DNA of 64,000 nucleotides from Rhodoferax koreense (GTDB lineage Bacteria; Pseudomonadota; Gammaproteobacteria; Burkholderiales; Burkholderiaceae_C): NCBI RefSeq assembly GCF_001955695.1, contig NZ_CP019236.1, positions 2,852,001 to 2,916,000 of the forward strand, in the 5' to 3' direction. Made by a program: the position numbers and the translations under genes. Below, in pieces: positions 42,005-54,317 of this stretch. Numbering within the stretch: the first letter of the stretch is position 1; each line of letters starts with the position of its first letter. A model generated the notes under the pieces. The model did not search any database and was not told the DNA's origin. It saw only the letters and a program-made list of their open reading frames with translations.

Positions 42005-43305
42005 GCCGTTCCCCTGGCGTGCGGCGGCGCGTCGTTCGAGAAGAAGCGCGTGGCCTCCGGCCGGCCTTCGAGGTGCAGCCGGGGCGCCACCGGCGCGGTC
42101 TCGGCCAGCAGCCGGCCCTTCTTCCAGACCTTGAGCCGGTTCGCGCGCAGCCGGATGGCCTCCACCGTGTCGCGCGCCTGCAGCAGCACGAAGCTGGCGT
42201 CGCAGCCGGGCGTGAGGCCATAGCCTTCGAGGTGCATGACCTGGGCCGCATTCACCGTCACCGCGTCGAAACACTGGCGGATGCCGGCCTGGCTCGTCAT
42301 CTGCGCCACGTGCAGGCCCATGTGGGCCACTTCGAGCATGTCGCCCGAGCCCATGCCGTACCACGGGTCCATCACGCAGTCGTGGCCGAAGGCCACATTC
42401 ACGCCGGCGGCCATGAGCTCGGGCACACGTGTCATGCCGCGGCGCTTGGGATAGGTATCGTGCCGGCCCTGCAGCGTGATGTTGATCAGCGGATTGGCGA
42501 TCACGCTCACGCCGCTCTCCGCGATCAGCGGCAGCAGCTTGCTCACGTAGTAGTTGTCCATGCTGTGCATCGAGGTGCAGTGCGAGCCGTTGACCCGGCC
42601 CTGCAGGCCGAGCCGCTGCGCCTCGAAGGTCAGGGTTTCGATGTGGCGCGACAGCGGGTCGTCCGATTCGTCGCAGTGCATGTCGGTGAGCAGGCCGCGC
42701 TCGGCCGCGATCTCGCACAGCAGCCTGACGCTGGCGGCGCCATCGGCCATCGTGCGCTCGAAATGCGGAATGCCGCCGACCACGTCCACGCCACGGTCGA
42801 GCGCACGCTTGAGGTTTTCCACGCCGCCGGCCGAGCGCAGCACGCCATCCTGCGGAAAGGCCACGAGCTGCAGGTCGATGTAGGGCGCGACCAGGCGCTT
42901 GACCTCGAGCAGGGCGTCCACGGCCAGCAGGCTCGCATCGCTGGTGTCGACATGGGTGCGGATCGCCAGCAAGCCCTTGGCCACGGCCCAGTCGCAGTAG
43001 GCGAGCGCGCGTTCGATCAGGGCTTCGGCCTTCAGCAGCGGCTTGAGTTCGCCCCACAGCGCAATGCCTTCGAGCAGCGTGCCGCTCTGGTTTACACGCG
43101 GCAGCCCGTAGCTCAGCGTGGCGTCCATGTGGAAATGCGGATCGACGAAAGGCGGGCTCAGCAATTGGCCGCCGGCATCGACCACGTCGCGCGCCGGCGC
43201 CTGCCAGCCTTCTTTCAACTCGGCAATGCGGCCGTCCTGTACCGCGACGGACATGTTCTGGCGCCCATCGGGCAGGGTGGCGTTGTGGATCAGCAGGTCG
43301 AGCAT
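42001..43305 (-). CDS. codA: Cytosine deaminase-like amidohydrolase (CodA family)
   Basis: 434 residues, closely following E. coli CodA: metal motif DPHFHMD near residue 56, NQSGTLLEGI, HCDESDD near 212 and GHDCVMDPWYGMG near 312. The metal Asp is kept, but the next residue, Asp314 in E. coli CodA, is Cys here. That position shapes base specificity. The enzyme probably deaminates cytosine or a related base (isocytosine, isoguanine). Downstream are EVE; upstream lie the BMP-type nucleoside importer and the uracil-degradation genes, which fits pyrimidine use. Confidence 0.85.
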
Positions 43306-43386
43306 GGTCGTGGGTCAAAGGTGGCGTTGGGCAAGTGTAGGGCGATGCAAGAATCCCACCAGCGGCCGCATCACTACACTGCCACG

Positions 43387-44076
43387 ATGCATCTGGTTTC
43401 CTACTTTCGCAGCGGAGACGCCATGCGCAGCAGAAGCGTCAGCCCGCTGGTGCTGGCGGCGCGGCTCGAGGTGCCGCGGCCGCCCGCGAGTGTGGTGGCC
43501 GATTGGGAGCGCGACATCCACGGGCAGTTGGGTCTGGAGCCCGGCGACGTGGCGCCGCTGCCGCTCGCGCGCACACGGCGGCGATGGCCCGACCTCCGGC
43601 CATGCGTGTCGGCGGCGGCGGACTGGATGCAGCAGTTCGGCCTGCGCGACCTGCTCACCGACAGCGACATCGCGCTCATGGCCTGCCGCGGTGCGCGCTT
43701 TCACCATGATGGCGCGCAATATGGCGGCGCGGCGTTCTGCAATCTTTTCCTCAGCGAGGACAAGGGCCTGGACGTGTGGTTTCCGTTCGCTGGCCAGCGC
43801 ATCCCGCTGGCGCAGGGCACGGTGTTGGTCTTCGATACCTGCCAGCCGCACGCGGTCGTCGAGCGCGGCAGCGACCGTTTCGATGCGGCTGCCTTCGGGC
43901 CCGGGCGCGACTGCAGCCAGGTCTTCCTGACCTGGGAGTTGCCGGTCCAGGACGCCGCTCTGGCGCGCTTGCTCGGGATCGAATTCGATGTCGAAGCCGT
44001 CCAGCTCGATGACGAGCAGGTTCGGCGCGACGGCCAAGCTCTCGAAGTCTGTGCGCAGACGGGCCGTCCGCTCTAA
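43387..44076 (+). CDS. Uncharacterised protein with a 2-oxoglutarate/Fe(II) dioxygenase-like motif
   Basis: 229 residues, soluble. The first ATG is 43387 (MHLVSYFR). The middle contains GARFHHDGAQYGGAAFC near residue 101, then VLVFDTCQPHAVV near 147. A His-x-Asp pair followed some 45 residues later by His in a beta strand is the iron-binding pattern of 2-oxoglutarate dioxygenases, with a jelly-roll-like spacing. The match is weak and a family name cannot be given. It is on the opposite strand between the deaminase and the importer, and its stop overlaps the permease stop by four bases. Confidence 0.6.
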   Translation: MHLVSYFRSGDAMRSRSVSPLVLAARLEVPRPPASVVADWERDIHGQLGLEPGDVAPLPLARTRRRWPDLRPCVSAAADWMQQFGLRDLLTDSDIALMACRGARFHHDGAQYGGAAFCNLFLSEDKGLDVWFPFAGQRIPLAQGTVLVFDTCQPHAVVERGSDRFDAAAFGPGRDCSQVFLTWELPVQDAALARLLGIEFDVEAVQLDDEQVRRDGQALEVCAQTGRPL

Positions 44077-44999
44077 CGCTCGCCCTTGCGATAAGGCTTC
44101 ATCAAGGCTTGCGGATACGCCGCGCGCCGCGCCACCAGCACCAGTGCCAGGATCGACAGCGCATACGGCAGCATCAGGTAGAGCTGGTACGGCACGATGG
44201 CCTCGCCCGTCGCCTGCTGCAGCCGCAGCTGCAGCGCGTCGAAGAACGCGAACAGCAGCGCGCCCAGCAGCGCCTTGCCCGGCCGCCAGGAAGCGAACAC
44301 CACCAGCGCCACGCAGATCCAGCCGCGGCCGTTGACCATGTTGAAGAAGAACGCGTTGAAGGCCGACAGCGTGAGGAACGCGCCGGCCACTCCCATGAGC
44401 GCCGAGCCGGCGACGATGGCTGCGGTGCGCGTAGCCGCCACCGACACGCCCTGGCCCTCGGCCGCGCGCGGGTTCTCGCCGACCATGCGCAGCGACAAGC
44501 CGGCCGGCGTGCGGTTCAGCAGGTAGGCGATCGCGGGCACCAGCAGCAGGGCCAGCAGCGTCAGCGGCGTCTGGTTCTGCAGGATCGGCACCGGCAGCCA
44601 GGCCATCTCCGCGAAAGGGGTGATGGTCGGCGGCGTGTTCACCTTGGGAAAGCTCACGCGGTAGCCGAAGTAGCTCAGTGCCGTCGCCAGCATGGTGATG
44701 CCCAGGCCCGACACGTGTTGCGACAGCGCCAGCCCGACCGTCAGCAAGGCATGCAGCAGGCCGAACGCCGCGCCGGTGAGCGCGGCCACGCCCACGCCGG
44801 CCCACAGCGGCAGGCCGAGGTAGACCGCGAGCCAGCCGGTGAACGCGCCCGCGACCATGATGCCTTCGATACCGAGGTTCAGCACACCCGCGCGTTCGCA
44901 CATCAGCACGCCGAGGGTGCCGAGGATCAGCGGCGTGCCCGTGCGCAGGGTGGCGATCCAGAAGGCCGGGTTGGCCAGGATGTCGAGGAGCTCGGTCAT
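44073..44999 (-). CDS. BMP-type nucleoside/nucleobase ABC importer, permease 2 (NupQ/YufQ type)
   Basis: 308 residues with about 8-9 membrane helices of the BPD_transp_2 family. Key segments are MCERAGVLNLGIEGIM near residue 33, HVSGLGITMLATALSYFGY and LRMVGENPRAAEGQGV near 170. The last of these contains the ATPase-docking loop. It works with the permease at 45094 and the ATPase at 46161. The gap to the upstream gene holds a small inverted repeat (45024). Confidence 0.9.
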   Translation of the reverse strand: MTELLDILANPAFWIATLRTGTPLILGTLGVLMCERAGVLNLGIEGIMVAGAFTGWLAVYLGLPLWAGVGVAALTGAAFGLLHALLTVGLALSQHVSGLGITMLATALSYFGYRVSFPKVNTPPTITPFAEMAWLPVPILQNQTPLTLLALLLVPAIAYLLNRTPAGLSLRMVGENPRAAEGQGVSVAATRTAAIVAGSALMGVAGAFLTLSAFNAFFFNMVNGRGWICVALVVFASWRPGKALLGALLFAFFDALQLRLQQATGEAIVPYQLYLMLPYALSILALVLVARRAAYPQALMKPYRKGER

Positions 45000-45023
45000 G
45001 GGCCAGCCATCTTCAGATGGTGC

Positions 45024-45040
45024 GCTATTGAAATAATAGC
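45024..45040. repeat. Short inverted repeat GCTATT-AATAGC
   Basis: GCTATT (45024-45029) and AATAGC (45035-45040) form a perfect 6-bp stem with a five-base loop in the 94-base gap between the two permease genes. Its reverse complement is 14 of 17 identical to 61919-61935 inside nadD, so it looks like a dispersed element. Confidence 0.6.
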
Positions 45041-45093
45041 TGGCAGCGCAGGTGATAACTGCGCCAGAGGCCGATTTGGCTTGATATCTTGCC

Positions 45094-46164
45094 TCATTTC
45101 CAGCGCAGCCGGTATTGCGTGAGCATGGTGGCCACGAGCACGGACAGCAGCGATGCGGCCACGATCACGTCGGCGATGTAGGTCGGCACGTTGATCGCGC
45201 GGCTCATGCTGTCGGCGCCGACCAGCACGCCGGCGACGAACACGCTGGCGGCCAGCACGCCGATCGGGTGCAGGCCGGCGAGCATGGCGATGACGATGCC
45301 GGTGTAGCCGTAGCCCGGCGACATGTCGAGCGTGACATAACTCGTGCGGCCGGCCACCTCGATGGCGCCGGCCAGGCCGGCAAGTGCACCCGAGATCAAC
45401 GCCACCAGCACCACGGTGCGGGTGACGGGCACGCCGGCGAACGCCGCGGCACGCGCATTGGCGCCGACGGCGCGGATGTCGAAGCCGAGCACGGTGAACT
45501 TCAGCAGCGCCCACACCAGCACGGCCAGCGCCGAGGCGATGAGCAGGCCGGTGTGCACACGCGTCTGTTCGACGAGCTTGGTGAGTTCCAGCTCGCCCTG
45601 CAGCGCCACGCTCTGCGGCCAGCCCATCGCGGTCGGGTCCTTCATCGGGCCGTCGAGCATCATCGACACGAACAGCAGCATGATGAAGTTCAAGAGCAGC
45701 GTGGTCACCACCTCGTCCACGCCGAGCCGCGCCTTCATCAGCGCCGGGCCGAGCAGCAGCGCCGCACCGGCCAGCGCTGCGGCCGCCAGCATCAGCGGAA
45801 ACAGCAGCCAGGGCGACCAGGCCAGTCCGCTACCCGAGGCCGCGCCATGCATGCCGCCCACGGCCACGGCGGCCAGCGCGCCGGCGTAGAGTTGCCCCTC
45901 CGCACCGATGTTGAACAGCCGCGCCTTGAAGGCCACCGTCGCGGCCAGGCCGGTGAGGATCAGCGGAATGGCGCGCGTCAGTGTTTCGCTCAGCGCGAAC
46001 ACCGAGCCGAAGCCGCCCTTGAACAGCAGGCCATAGGTCTGCGCCACCGGCGCGCCGGCCCACAGCACCAGCAGGCCGCTGACCAGCAGCGTGAAGACCG
46101 CGGCGCCGACCGGCGCCAGCAGCAGCGCCAGGGCCGAGGATCGGTTGCGTTTTTCCAGCCTCAT
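45094..46164 (-). CDS. BMP-type nucleoside/nucleobase ABC importer, permease 1 (NupP/YufP type)
   Basis: 356 residues with about 9-10 helices. The hallmarks are TRAIPLILTGLAATVAFKARLFNIGAEG split around residue 73 and GVDEVVTTLLLNFIMLL near 148. ANARAAAFAGV near 240 is the docking loop. The start overlaps the ATPase stop by four bases (ATGA). It belongs to the branched-chain-type permease family used with BMP lipoprotein-like receptors for nucleosides. Confidence 0.9.
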   Translation of the reverse strand: MRLEKRNRSSALALLLAPVGAAVFTLLVSGLLVLWAGAPVAQTYGLLFKGGFGSVFALSETLTRAIPLILTGLAATVAFKARLFNIGAEGQLYAGALAAVAVGGMHGAASGSGLAWSPWLLFPLMLAAAALAGAALLLGPALMKARLGVDEVVTTLLLNFIMLLFVSMMLDGPMKDPTAMGWPQSVALQGELELTKLVEQTRVHTGLLIASALAVLVWALLKFTVLGFDIRAVGANARAAAFAGVPVTRTVVLVALISGALAGLAGAIEVAGRTSYVTLDMSPGYGYTGIVIAMLAGLHPIGVLAASVFVAGVLVGADSMSRAINVPTYIADVIVAASLLSVLVATMLTQYRLRWK

Positions 46165-47735
46165 GCGTGGGCCTCCATGGCTGCCGAGCCGGCCATGGCC
46201 AGCCCGATGGCCTCACGCGTCCAGTCCAGCGCCGGCCTGGGCGCGCCGAGATGGCCGCCGTGCATCACCGCCACGCGGTCGCCGAGCGCCAGCACTTCGT
46301 CGAGGTCGTCCGAGATCAGCAGCACGGCCGCACCCGCGTCGCGTGCGGCGATGAGTTGCTGCTGCACATAGGCCACGGCGCCGATGTCCAGGCCCCAGGT
46401 GGGCTGGTGCGCCACGATCAGCCGGGGCGTGGTGCCGTCGGGCGCGAGCAGGGCGCGGCCGAGGATGAGTTTCTGCATGTTGCCGCCCGAGAGTTCGCGC
46501 GCCGCAGAGGCCAGGCCGCCGCCGCGCACGTCGAATGCCTTTTCGATGCGTGCCGCGTGGGCGCGCGCCGCACGACGTCGGATGAAGCCCGCGCGCGAGA
46601 AATCGGCCCCGCGCAGGCGTTCGGCCACGGCGTTCTCCCACACCGGCAGATCGCCCACCACGCCCACGCCGTGCCGGTCTTCCGGGATGCGGGCCAGGCC
46701 CTGGCGCACGAGCAGGGCGGGCCGCTGCCGCAGCGGCGCGTCGAGGAAACTTACGCTGCCCTGGCTGAGCCCGCGGGTGCCGCACAGCACTTCGGCCAGG
46801 GCCAACTGGCCATTGCCCGAAACGCCGGCGATGGCGACGATTTCACCCGCATGCAGGCTCAGCGACACGCCATCGAGGCGGTCCTGGTGGCTGGCCGCGG
46901 TGCTGGCCCGCTCGATCACGCACACCGGTGCGCCCACGGAGTGCGCGGGGCGGCGCTGCGCCGGCTCGATCGCATGGCCGACCATCCATTGGGCCAGTTG
47001 CGGCGGGCTCAAAGCGCCCGCGGCGTCGTTTGCGGCTTCGGCCACCAGCCGGCCATGGCGCAGCACCGCCACGCGGTGCGCCACCCGCAGCACCTCGCCG
47101 AGCTTGTGGCTGATGAAGATGATGGACAGTCCCTGGGCCACCATCTGTGCCAGCGTATCGAACAGCGCCTCGCTTTCCTGCGGTGTGAGCACGGCCGTGG
47201 GTTCGTCCAGGATCAGGATGCGCGCGCCGCGGTACAGCGCCTTCAAAATTTCGACACGCTGGCGTTCGCCGACGGACAGGCTTGCGACCAATGCCTCGGG
47301 CGCCACCGGCAGGCCGAAACGCTGTGCGACTTCGAGCAACTTGCGGCGCGCGGCGGCGCGGCGCGACACAGGCTGCCACCAGGGCTCGGTGCCGAGCATC
47401 ACGTTGTCGAGCACGCTGAGGTTGTCGGCCAGCGCGAAGTGCTGGTGCACCATGCCGATGCCCGCGGCCAGCGCCGCGGCGGGCTGCCCCGGGGGCAGTG
47501 GCCGGCCGAACACCTCGATGCTGCCCGCATCGGCGACATAGTGACCGAACAGGATGGCCATCAGGGTGGATTTGCCCGCGCCGTTTTCACCGAGCAGTGC
47601 CAGCACCTCGCCGGCGCGCAGTTGCAGCGAAACGGCGTCGTTGGCAACGAGAGGACCGAATCGCTTGGAGATGCCGTTCAGGCGCAGGACGACCTCGGCG
47701 TTGGTCAGCGCATCCGTGGACTGTGTGGTTTGCAC
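46161..47735 (-). CDS. BMP-type nucleoside/nucleobase ABC importer, double ATP-binding subunit
   Basis: 524 residues from a GTG at 47735; a frame extends to 47864, but its extra residues are Cys/Arg-rich and non-conserved. Two ABC domains: the first has GENGAGKST, LSVGERQRVEILKAL and LILDEPTAVLTP. The second has a degenerate P-loop (GVSGNGQLAL), LSGGNMQKLILGRAL and VAHQPTWGLD, as in sugar and nucleoside importers of the RbsA/NupO kind. The nearest receptor gene is at 49974, on the same strand but separated by three genes on the other strand. Confidence 0.92.
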   Translation of the reverse strand: MQTTQSTDALTNAEVVLRLNGISKRFGPLVANDAVSLQLRAGEVLALLGENGAGKSTLMAILFGHYVADAGSIEVFGRPLPPGQPAAALAAGIGMVHQHFALADNLSVLDNVMLGTEPWWQPVSRRAAARRKLLEVAQRFGLPVAPEALVASLSVGERQRVEILKALYRGARILILDEPTAVLTPQESEALFDTLAQMVAQGLSIIFISHKLGEVLRVAHRVAVLRHGRLVAEAANDAAGALSPPQLAQWMVGHAIEPAQRRPAHSVGAPVCVIERASTAASHQDRLDGVSLSLHAGEIVAIAGVSGNGQLALAEVLCGTRGLSQGSVSFLDAPLRQRPALLVRQGLARIPEDRHGVGVVGDLPVWENAVAERLRGADFSRAGFIRRRAARAHAARIEKAFDVRGGGLASAARELSGGNMQKLILGRALLAPDGTTPRLIVAHQPTWGLDIGAVAYVQQQLIAARDAGAAVLLISDDLDEVLALGDRVAVMHGGHLGAPRPALDWTREAIGLAMAGSAAMEAHA

Positions 47736-47962
47736 GGATATGCGCCTAATTTGGACTAATGGTTGATCTGATTTGCATTGAAGTTGAGCATATTTCAAAC
47801 ACCGGTACGCCCATTGCAACTTTCGGCGAAGTTTGCACCGCGCTTTGCATCTTACGGCGCGCAATTTGGGTCTCAGGCACCCACAATCTTTTAAAATCCG
47901 ATGCTCGTGACACCCCTACTTACAAGTCAAGACGGCCGGTGCGGCGCTGATTTCCAACTACC

Positions 47963-48340
47963 ATGACGGACCCCAAAACTCTCCTGATTGTCGACGACAG
48001 CCGTGTCTCCCGCATGATGATCCGCAGCCTGGTGATGGCCAAGCGGCCTCATTGGACGGTCATCGAGGCTTCCAACGGCGCGGAGGCCTTGCAAGTCGTG
48101 GGCCAGCAGCAACCCGACTTCTGCACCATGGACATCAACATGCCCGGGCTGCTCGGCACCGATGCGGCCGAGCAGATCGCGCGCGAGCATCCGTCGGTGC
48201 GCCTGGCGCTGTTCTCGGCCAACATCCAGGAAAGCCAGAAGGCCCGCGCGAGCCAGATCGGCGTGAAATTCGTCGCCAAGCCGGTCAGCGAAAAGAGCGT
48301 GCTCGAGGCCGTGCACTTCTTCGAAGGTGCGGCGTCATGA
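47963..48340 (+). CDS. CheY-like single-domain response regulator
   Basis: 125 residues, receiver domain only: LIVDDSRVSRMMIRSLV, phosphoacceptor Asp in TMDINMPG near residue 57, SAN near 86 and VAKPVS near 104. It overlaps the CheC gene by four bases (ATGA). With no output domain it must act through a partner, probably the CheC-like protein and diguanylate cyclase that follow. The 227-base gap upstream is less GC-rich and carries a TAAAAT (47892-47897) that could be its -10. Confidence 0.92.
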   Translation: MTDPKTLLIVDDSRVSRMMIRSLVMAKRPHWTVIEASNGAEALQVVGQQQPDFCTMDINMPGLLGTDAAEQIAREHPSVRLALFSANIQESQKARASQIGVKFVAKPVSEKSVLEAVHFFEGAAS

Positions 48341-48945
48341 ACCTGAGCGAGCTGCAGCTCGACGCGTTGACCGAGGTCTTCAACGTCGGCGCGGGCCAGG
48401 CTGCAGCCAACCTGAGCGAAATCGTGGGCGACGAGGTACGGCTGTCGGTGCCGCGCATCCAGTTCTACGACCGCACGGAAATCAACCCCGGTACGCTGGC
48501 ACTGGCCGACCAGCGGGTCGGCTCGGTGCGCCAGCTCTTCAGCGGACCTTTCAACCTCGATGCCTCGCTGCTGTTCAAGGAAGAACGTGCGCTGGAGATC
48601 GTGCAGGAGATGATCGGCTCGCAGGTGCGTGTGGAAGACCTGGTCGACTTCGAGCAGGAGGCCATGTGCGAACTTGGCAACATCATCCTCAACGGCTGCA
48701 TGTCGACCATCGCCGATGTGCTGCAGATCGAACTCACCAGCACGCTGCCGGAATACACGGTGGCCGCCTCCGACGTCGTGGTGGGCGGGCTCGTGTCCGA
48801 CATGACGCAGCCGGTGATCATGGTGCTGCACATCGACCTCACGATCGAAAAACGGCAGACGCACGGCTACCTGGTGTTCCTGCTGAGTTCCGGCTCGCTG
48901 GCCGAACTGGTCGTGGCGCTCGACCGTTTCCTGGGCCGCATCTGA
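48337..48945 (+). CDS. cheC: CheC-family CheY-P phosphatase
   Basis: 202 residues. Two copies of the CheC/CheX/FliY active-site pattern are present. The first is DALTEVFN followed 22 residues later by Pro. The second is EAMCELGN, again followed 22 residues later by Pro, with the leading Asp/Ser replaced by Glu. Both catalytic Glu and Asn are kept, so it is probably active on the CheY-like protein encoded just before it. CheC is common in Bacillus and Thermotoga chemotaxis; in betaproteobacteria it usually appears in small cassettes like this. Confidence 0.88.
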   Translation: MNLSELQLDALTEVFNVGAGQAAANLSEIVGDEVRLSVPRIQFYDRTEINPGTLALADQRVGSVRQLFSGPFNLDASLLFKEERALEIVQEMIGSQVRVEDLVDFEQEAMCELGNIILNGCMSTIADVLQIELTSTLPEYTVAASDVVVGGLVSDMTQPVIMVLHIDLTIEKRQTHGYLVFLLSSGSLAELVVALDRFLGRI

Positions 48946-48976
48946 CGATTCGCGCCACCTTCTTGCGACCACGGCC

Positions 48977-49972
<996 letters not shown>

Positions 49973-49973
49973 G

Positions 49974-50993
49974 TCACTTGGCCGTGGACTTCGGCTGGCT
50001 GTCGTCGACCTTCACGGTGAAGCTGCCCGCGACGATGGCCTTCTCCTTGGCCTGCACCTTGGCGATCAGGTCGGCCGGCACCTTCTTCTCGAACGTGCCC
50101 AGCGGCGCGAGCTCCGAGCCCTTGTACTTCATCATCGAGTAGATGCCGTAGTCCTCGCCCTTGAACGCGCCTTCCTTGACCAGCTTGATGGCGCGGTCGA
50201 TGCTCGGCTCCATGTTCCACAGCGCGGAGGCGACCACGGTGTCGGGGTACTGGGCCTGCGTGTTGGCCACGTTGCCGATCGACAGCTTGCCTTTTTCCTT
50301 GGCCGCGTCGCTGACGCCGAAACGCTCGGCGTACAGCACGTCGGCCCCCTTGTCGATCATCGCGAAAGCGGCTTCCTTGGCCTTGGGCGGGTCGAACCAG
50401 CTGTTGATGAAGGTCACGCTGAACTCGACCTTGGGGTTGATTTCTTTGGCGCCGGCCATGAAGGCGTTCATCAACCGGTTGACTTCGGGAATCGGATTGC
50501 CGCCGACCATGCCGATCTTGTTGGTCTTGGTCAGGCCGCCGGCGATCATGCCGGTGAGGTAGGCCGGCTCCTGGATGAAGTTGTCGAAAGTGGAAAAGTT
50601 CGGCGCCACGGGTTTCAGCGACGAGCCCATCAGGAAGCCGACCTTGGGGAAGTCCTTGGCCACCTTGCGCGCCGCCGTCTCCACGCCGAAGGCTTCGCCG
50701 ACGATGAGCTGGTTGCCCGCCGTGGCGTATTCGCGCATCACGCGCTCGTAGTCGGCGTTGGACACGTTCTCGCTGGCCTTGTATTCGATCTCGCCGCGCG
50801 CCTCGGCGGCCTTGAGCGCCTTGTGGATGCGCCCGGCCCATTGCTGCTCGAACGGCACGGTGTAGATCGCCGCGACCTTGGTCTTGGCCTGGGCGTGTGC
50901 CTGCATCGGCAGGGACAGCGTGATGGCCAGGCTGGTCAGGCTCAGCGCGCCGAGCAGCAGGCGGCGAGAGGGATCGGAGGAAATAGGGGGCAT
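49974..50993 (-). CDS. BMP-family nucleoside/nucleobase ABC importer, substrate-binding protein
   Basis: 339 residues. A twin-arginine-like signal (SRRLLLGALSLTSL) runs to an AHAQA cleavage region near residue 34, without the lipobox Cys of BmpA/Med lipoproteins. The mature part has the PnrA/BMP fold with VPFEQQWAGRIHKAL, NFIQEPAYLTGMIAGG near residue 133 and GMVGGNPIPEVNR. It would bring nucleosides or bases to the permeases at 44073-46164. It lies 22 bases after upp on the same strand, so it is co-transcribed with the uracil genes. Confidence 0.9.
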   Translation of the reverse strand: MPPISSDPSRRLLLGALSLTSLAITLSLPMQAHAQAKTKVAAIYTVPFEQQWAGRIHKALKAAEARGEIEYKASENVSNADYERVMREYATAGNQLIVGEAFGVETAARKVAKDFPKVGFLMGSSLKPVAPNFSTFDNFIQEPAYLTGMIAGGLTKTNKIGMVGGNPIPEVNRLMNAFMAGAKEINPKVEFSVTFINSWFDPPKAKEAAFAMIDKGADVLYAERFGVSDAAKEKGKLSIGNVANTQAQYPDTVVASALWNMEPSIDRAIKLVKEGAFKGEDYGIYSMMKYKGSELAPLGTFEKKVPADLIAKVQAKEKAIVAGSFTVKVDDSQPKSTAK

Positions 50994-51015
50994 GAAAACT
51001 CCAGTGATGAATGGC

Positions 51016-51651
51016 TTATTGCGTACCGAAGATGCGGTCGCCGGCGTCTCCCAAACCTGGCAGGATGTAGCCGTGGTCGTTGAGCTGCCGGTCGATGGCC
51101 GCGGTGTAGATCGGCACGTCCGGATGGGCCTTGTGCAGCGCGGCGATGCCTTCGGGGCAGGTCAGCAGGCAGACAAACTTGATCGATTTCGGGTTCAGCT
51201 CCTTGAGACGCTCCACGGCGGCAATCGCCGAGTTGCCGGTGGCCAGCATCGGGTCGACAATGACCACGTCGCGTTCATGCATGTCCTTGGGCATCTTGAA
51301 GTAGTACTCCACCGCGACCAGCGTCTTCGGGTCGCGGTACAGGCCGACATGGCCCACGCGTGCGCCGGGCACCACGCTGAGCATGCCTTCGAGGATGCCG
51401 TTGCCGGCGCGCAGGATCGACACGAACACCAGCTTCTTGCCGTCGATGATCTTGGCCTTCATGGTCTCCAGCGGGGTCTCGACTTCGACCTCCTGCATCG
51501 CCATGTCACGCGTGACTTCATAGGCCATCAGCGAGCTCAGTTCGTTGAGCAGTCGGCGGAAGGTGTTGGTGCTCGCGTCCTTGCGGCGCATCAGCGTGAG
51601 CTTGTGCTGGACCAGCGGGTGGTCGATCAGGTGTACGTTGCTGTTCGTCAT
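51016..51651 (-). CDS. upp: Uracil phosphoribosyltransferase
   Basis: 211 residues. The PRPP loop [11 protein letters not shown] lies near residue 133 and the uracil-binding C-terminus [17 protein letters not shown] is intact. It makes UMP from uracil and PRPP. In the URC pathway the same activity (URC6) primes uracil for degradation. It follows URC4 by 26 bases. Confidence 0.96.
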   Translation of the reverse strand: MTNSNVHLIDHPLVQHKLTLMRRKDASTNTFRRLLNELSSLMAYEVTRDMAMQEVEVETPLETMKAKIIDGKKLVFVSILRAGNGILEGMLSVVPGARVGHVGLYRDPKTLVAVEYYFKMPKDMHERDVVIVDPMLATGNSAIAAVERLKELNPKSIKFVCLLTCPEGIAALHKAHPDVPIYTAAIDRQLNDHGYILPGLGDAGDRIFGTQ

Positions 51652-51677
51652 TTGTTGTTCTATCTCGGTTGGATTTT

Positions 51678-52940
51678 TCAGAATACGGTGCCGTCACTGA
51701 CGATGTTCAAAGGCGGTGTGCCGCCACGCAAGCGCTGTGCCAGCACCCGGCCCGTGGCCCAGGTGCCGCCTTCGAGCACACAGGCCAGCGGCATGCGGTC
51801 CGCGTCGAGGCCGAGCTCGGCGCGGACCAGCGGGGCGAGCTCGTCGAGCAGGGCCACCGTCAGCGCGCGCCATTCGACGATGAGCTCGTCACCGGCCGTC
51901 CACCGGGCCTTGGCCACGGCCGGGTCCTTGAATTGCAGCACATCGGCATCGATGAACAGCCCGCCGTTGCGGTATTCGGGCAGGCCGGTCAACGCATCGA
52001 GGCCGCGCACTTTCACGCCGGCCCATTCGAACGGTTCGAGCAGCGAATAGGTGAGCCATTGCGACAGTTTGTGGAACGGCATCCAGCGGTTCGTCAGACC
52101 CGGGCCGCGGACCTCGGGATGGCGCCAGCAGTCGCCCAGCGGCACCGTGTCCAGTGTGTTGGCCGCGGGCCAGATGCCGGACAGCGAATCCAGCAGTTGC
52201 GTGAGGATTTCGTGCGCCTGGATCTCGGCGGTGGGCGCGACGGCCGGGCCTTGCGGGCTGATCAGTGCATCGAACAGGCCACCGGGCCGGCCTTCCGGGC
52301 CGAATACTTCGGGCTGCGCCGCCATGGTTTCGCCGAGCCGGCGCAACAGCACTACGCGGCCTTCGAGGCCGACCAGCGGATTGCCCGGCCCGGCCTGGAA
52401 CGCCGCGGCCAGTTGATCGAGTGCCAGGCCGCGCAGGCCCTTGGCGTCGACACGCAGCGGCTGGCGCTTGTCGCTGGAGAACAGGCCGGCCATGAAGGCG
52501 TGGAAACTCGCCACGCCCAGGCCTTCGGAGCGGCCGAAGCTTTGGCCGCTGCACGACTCTGCATATTTCCAGTCGGCGCCGGCACCGGCGTCGAGCAACA
52601 CGCTGACCACGGCCAGGTCGATCCAGGTGCGGGCGCGTTCACGGGCCGCCGTGTCCTTCAAAAACGCGTCGAGCTGCGCCTTGCGGTCCACGCCGCCGGC
52701 CTCGAAATGGCGCCAGCGGCTGTGGTACGGGATCTCGAGTTTCGGATAGTTGCTGCGTGTGACCTGGGCCACCTCGACGGCAGCCTTGGCGAGTGCCGCG
52801 TCGTTCACGCTGAACCAGCTGGATTGGCCGGCACGCGCGCGGGCGAGCAGGGCGGCGGCGCGCTCCCGCACGGCCTGGGTGGTGCGCAGCACGGCGGCAG
52901 CGCCTTCGGGATGCAGGGTTTCGTTGTCGGTGTCGATCAT
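51678..52940 (-). CDS. URC4/Urg3-family uracil catabolism protein (DUF1688)
   Basis: 420 residues, soluble. Conserved family segments are [10 protein letters not shown] near residue 41, [16 protein letters not shown] near 77, [21 protein letters not shown] near 133 (quoted in part) and [12 protein letters not shown] near 328. URC4 is needed for uracil breakdown in the yeast Lachancea kluyveri and is found in bacterial clusters with URC1 and uracil phosphoribosyltransferase. Its reaction is not known. It lies between upp and the URC1 gene here. Confidence 0.88.
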   Translation of the reverse strand: MIDTDNETLHPEGAAAVLRTTQAVRERAAALLARARAGQSSWFSVNDAALAKAAVEVAQVTRSNYPKLEIPYHSRWRHFEAGGVDRKAQLDAFLKDTAARERARTWIDLAVVSVLLDAGAGADWKYAESCSGQSFGRSEGLGVASFHAFMAGLFSSDKRQPLRVDAKGLRGLALDQLAAAFQAGPGNPLVGLEGRVVLLRRLGETMAAQPEVFGPEGRPGGLFDALISPQGPAVAPTAEIQAHEILTQLLDSLSGIWPAANTLDTVPLGDCWRHPEVRGPGLTNRWMPFHKLSQWLTYSLLEPFEWAGVKVRGLDALTGLPEYRNGGLFIDADVLQFKDPAVAKARWTAGDELIVEWRALTVALLDELAPLVRAELGLDADRMPLACVLEGGTWATGRVLAQRLRGGTPPLNIVSDGTVF

Positions 52941-52970
52941 GTTCTTGAAGGTTTCGATTCGAACTTCAAT

Positions 52971-54317
<1,347 letters not shown>

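Noticed and set aside
47736..47864. Upstream extension of the importer ATPase
   Set aside because: The residues are Cys/Arg-rich and unlike other ATPases of the type; the GTG at 47735 gives the expected length.
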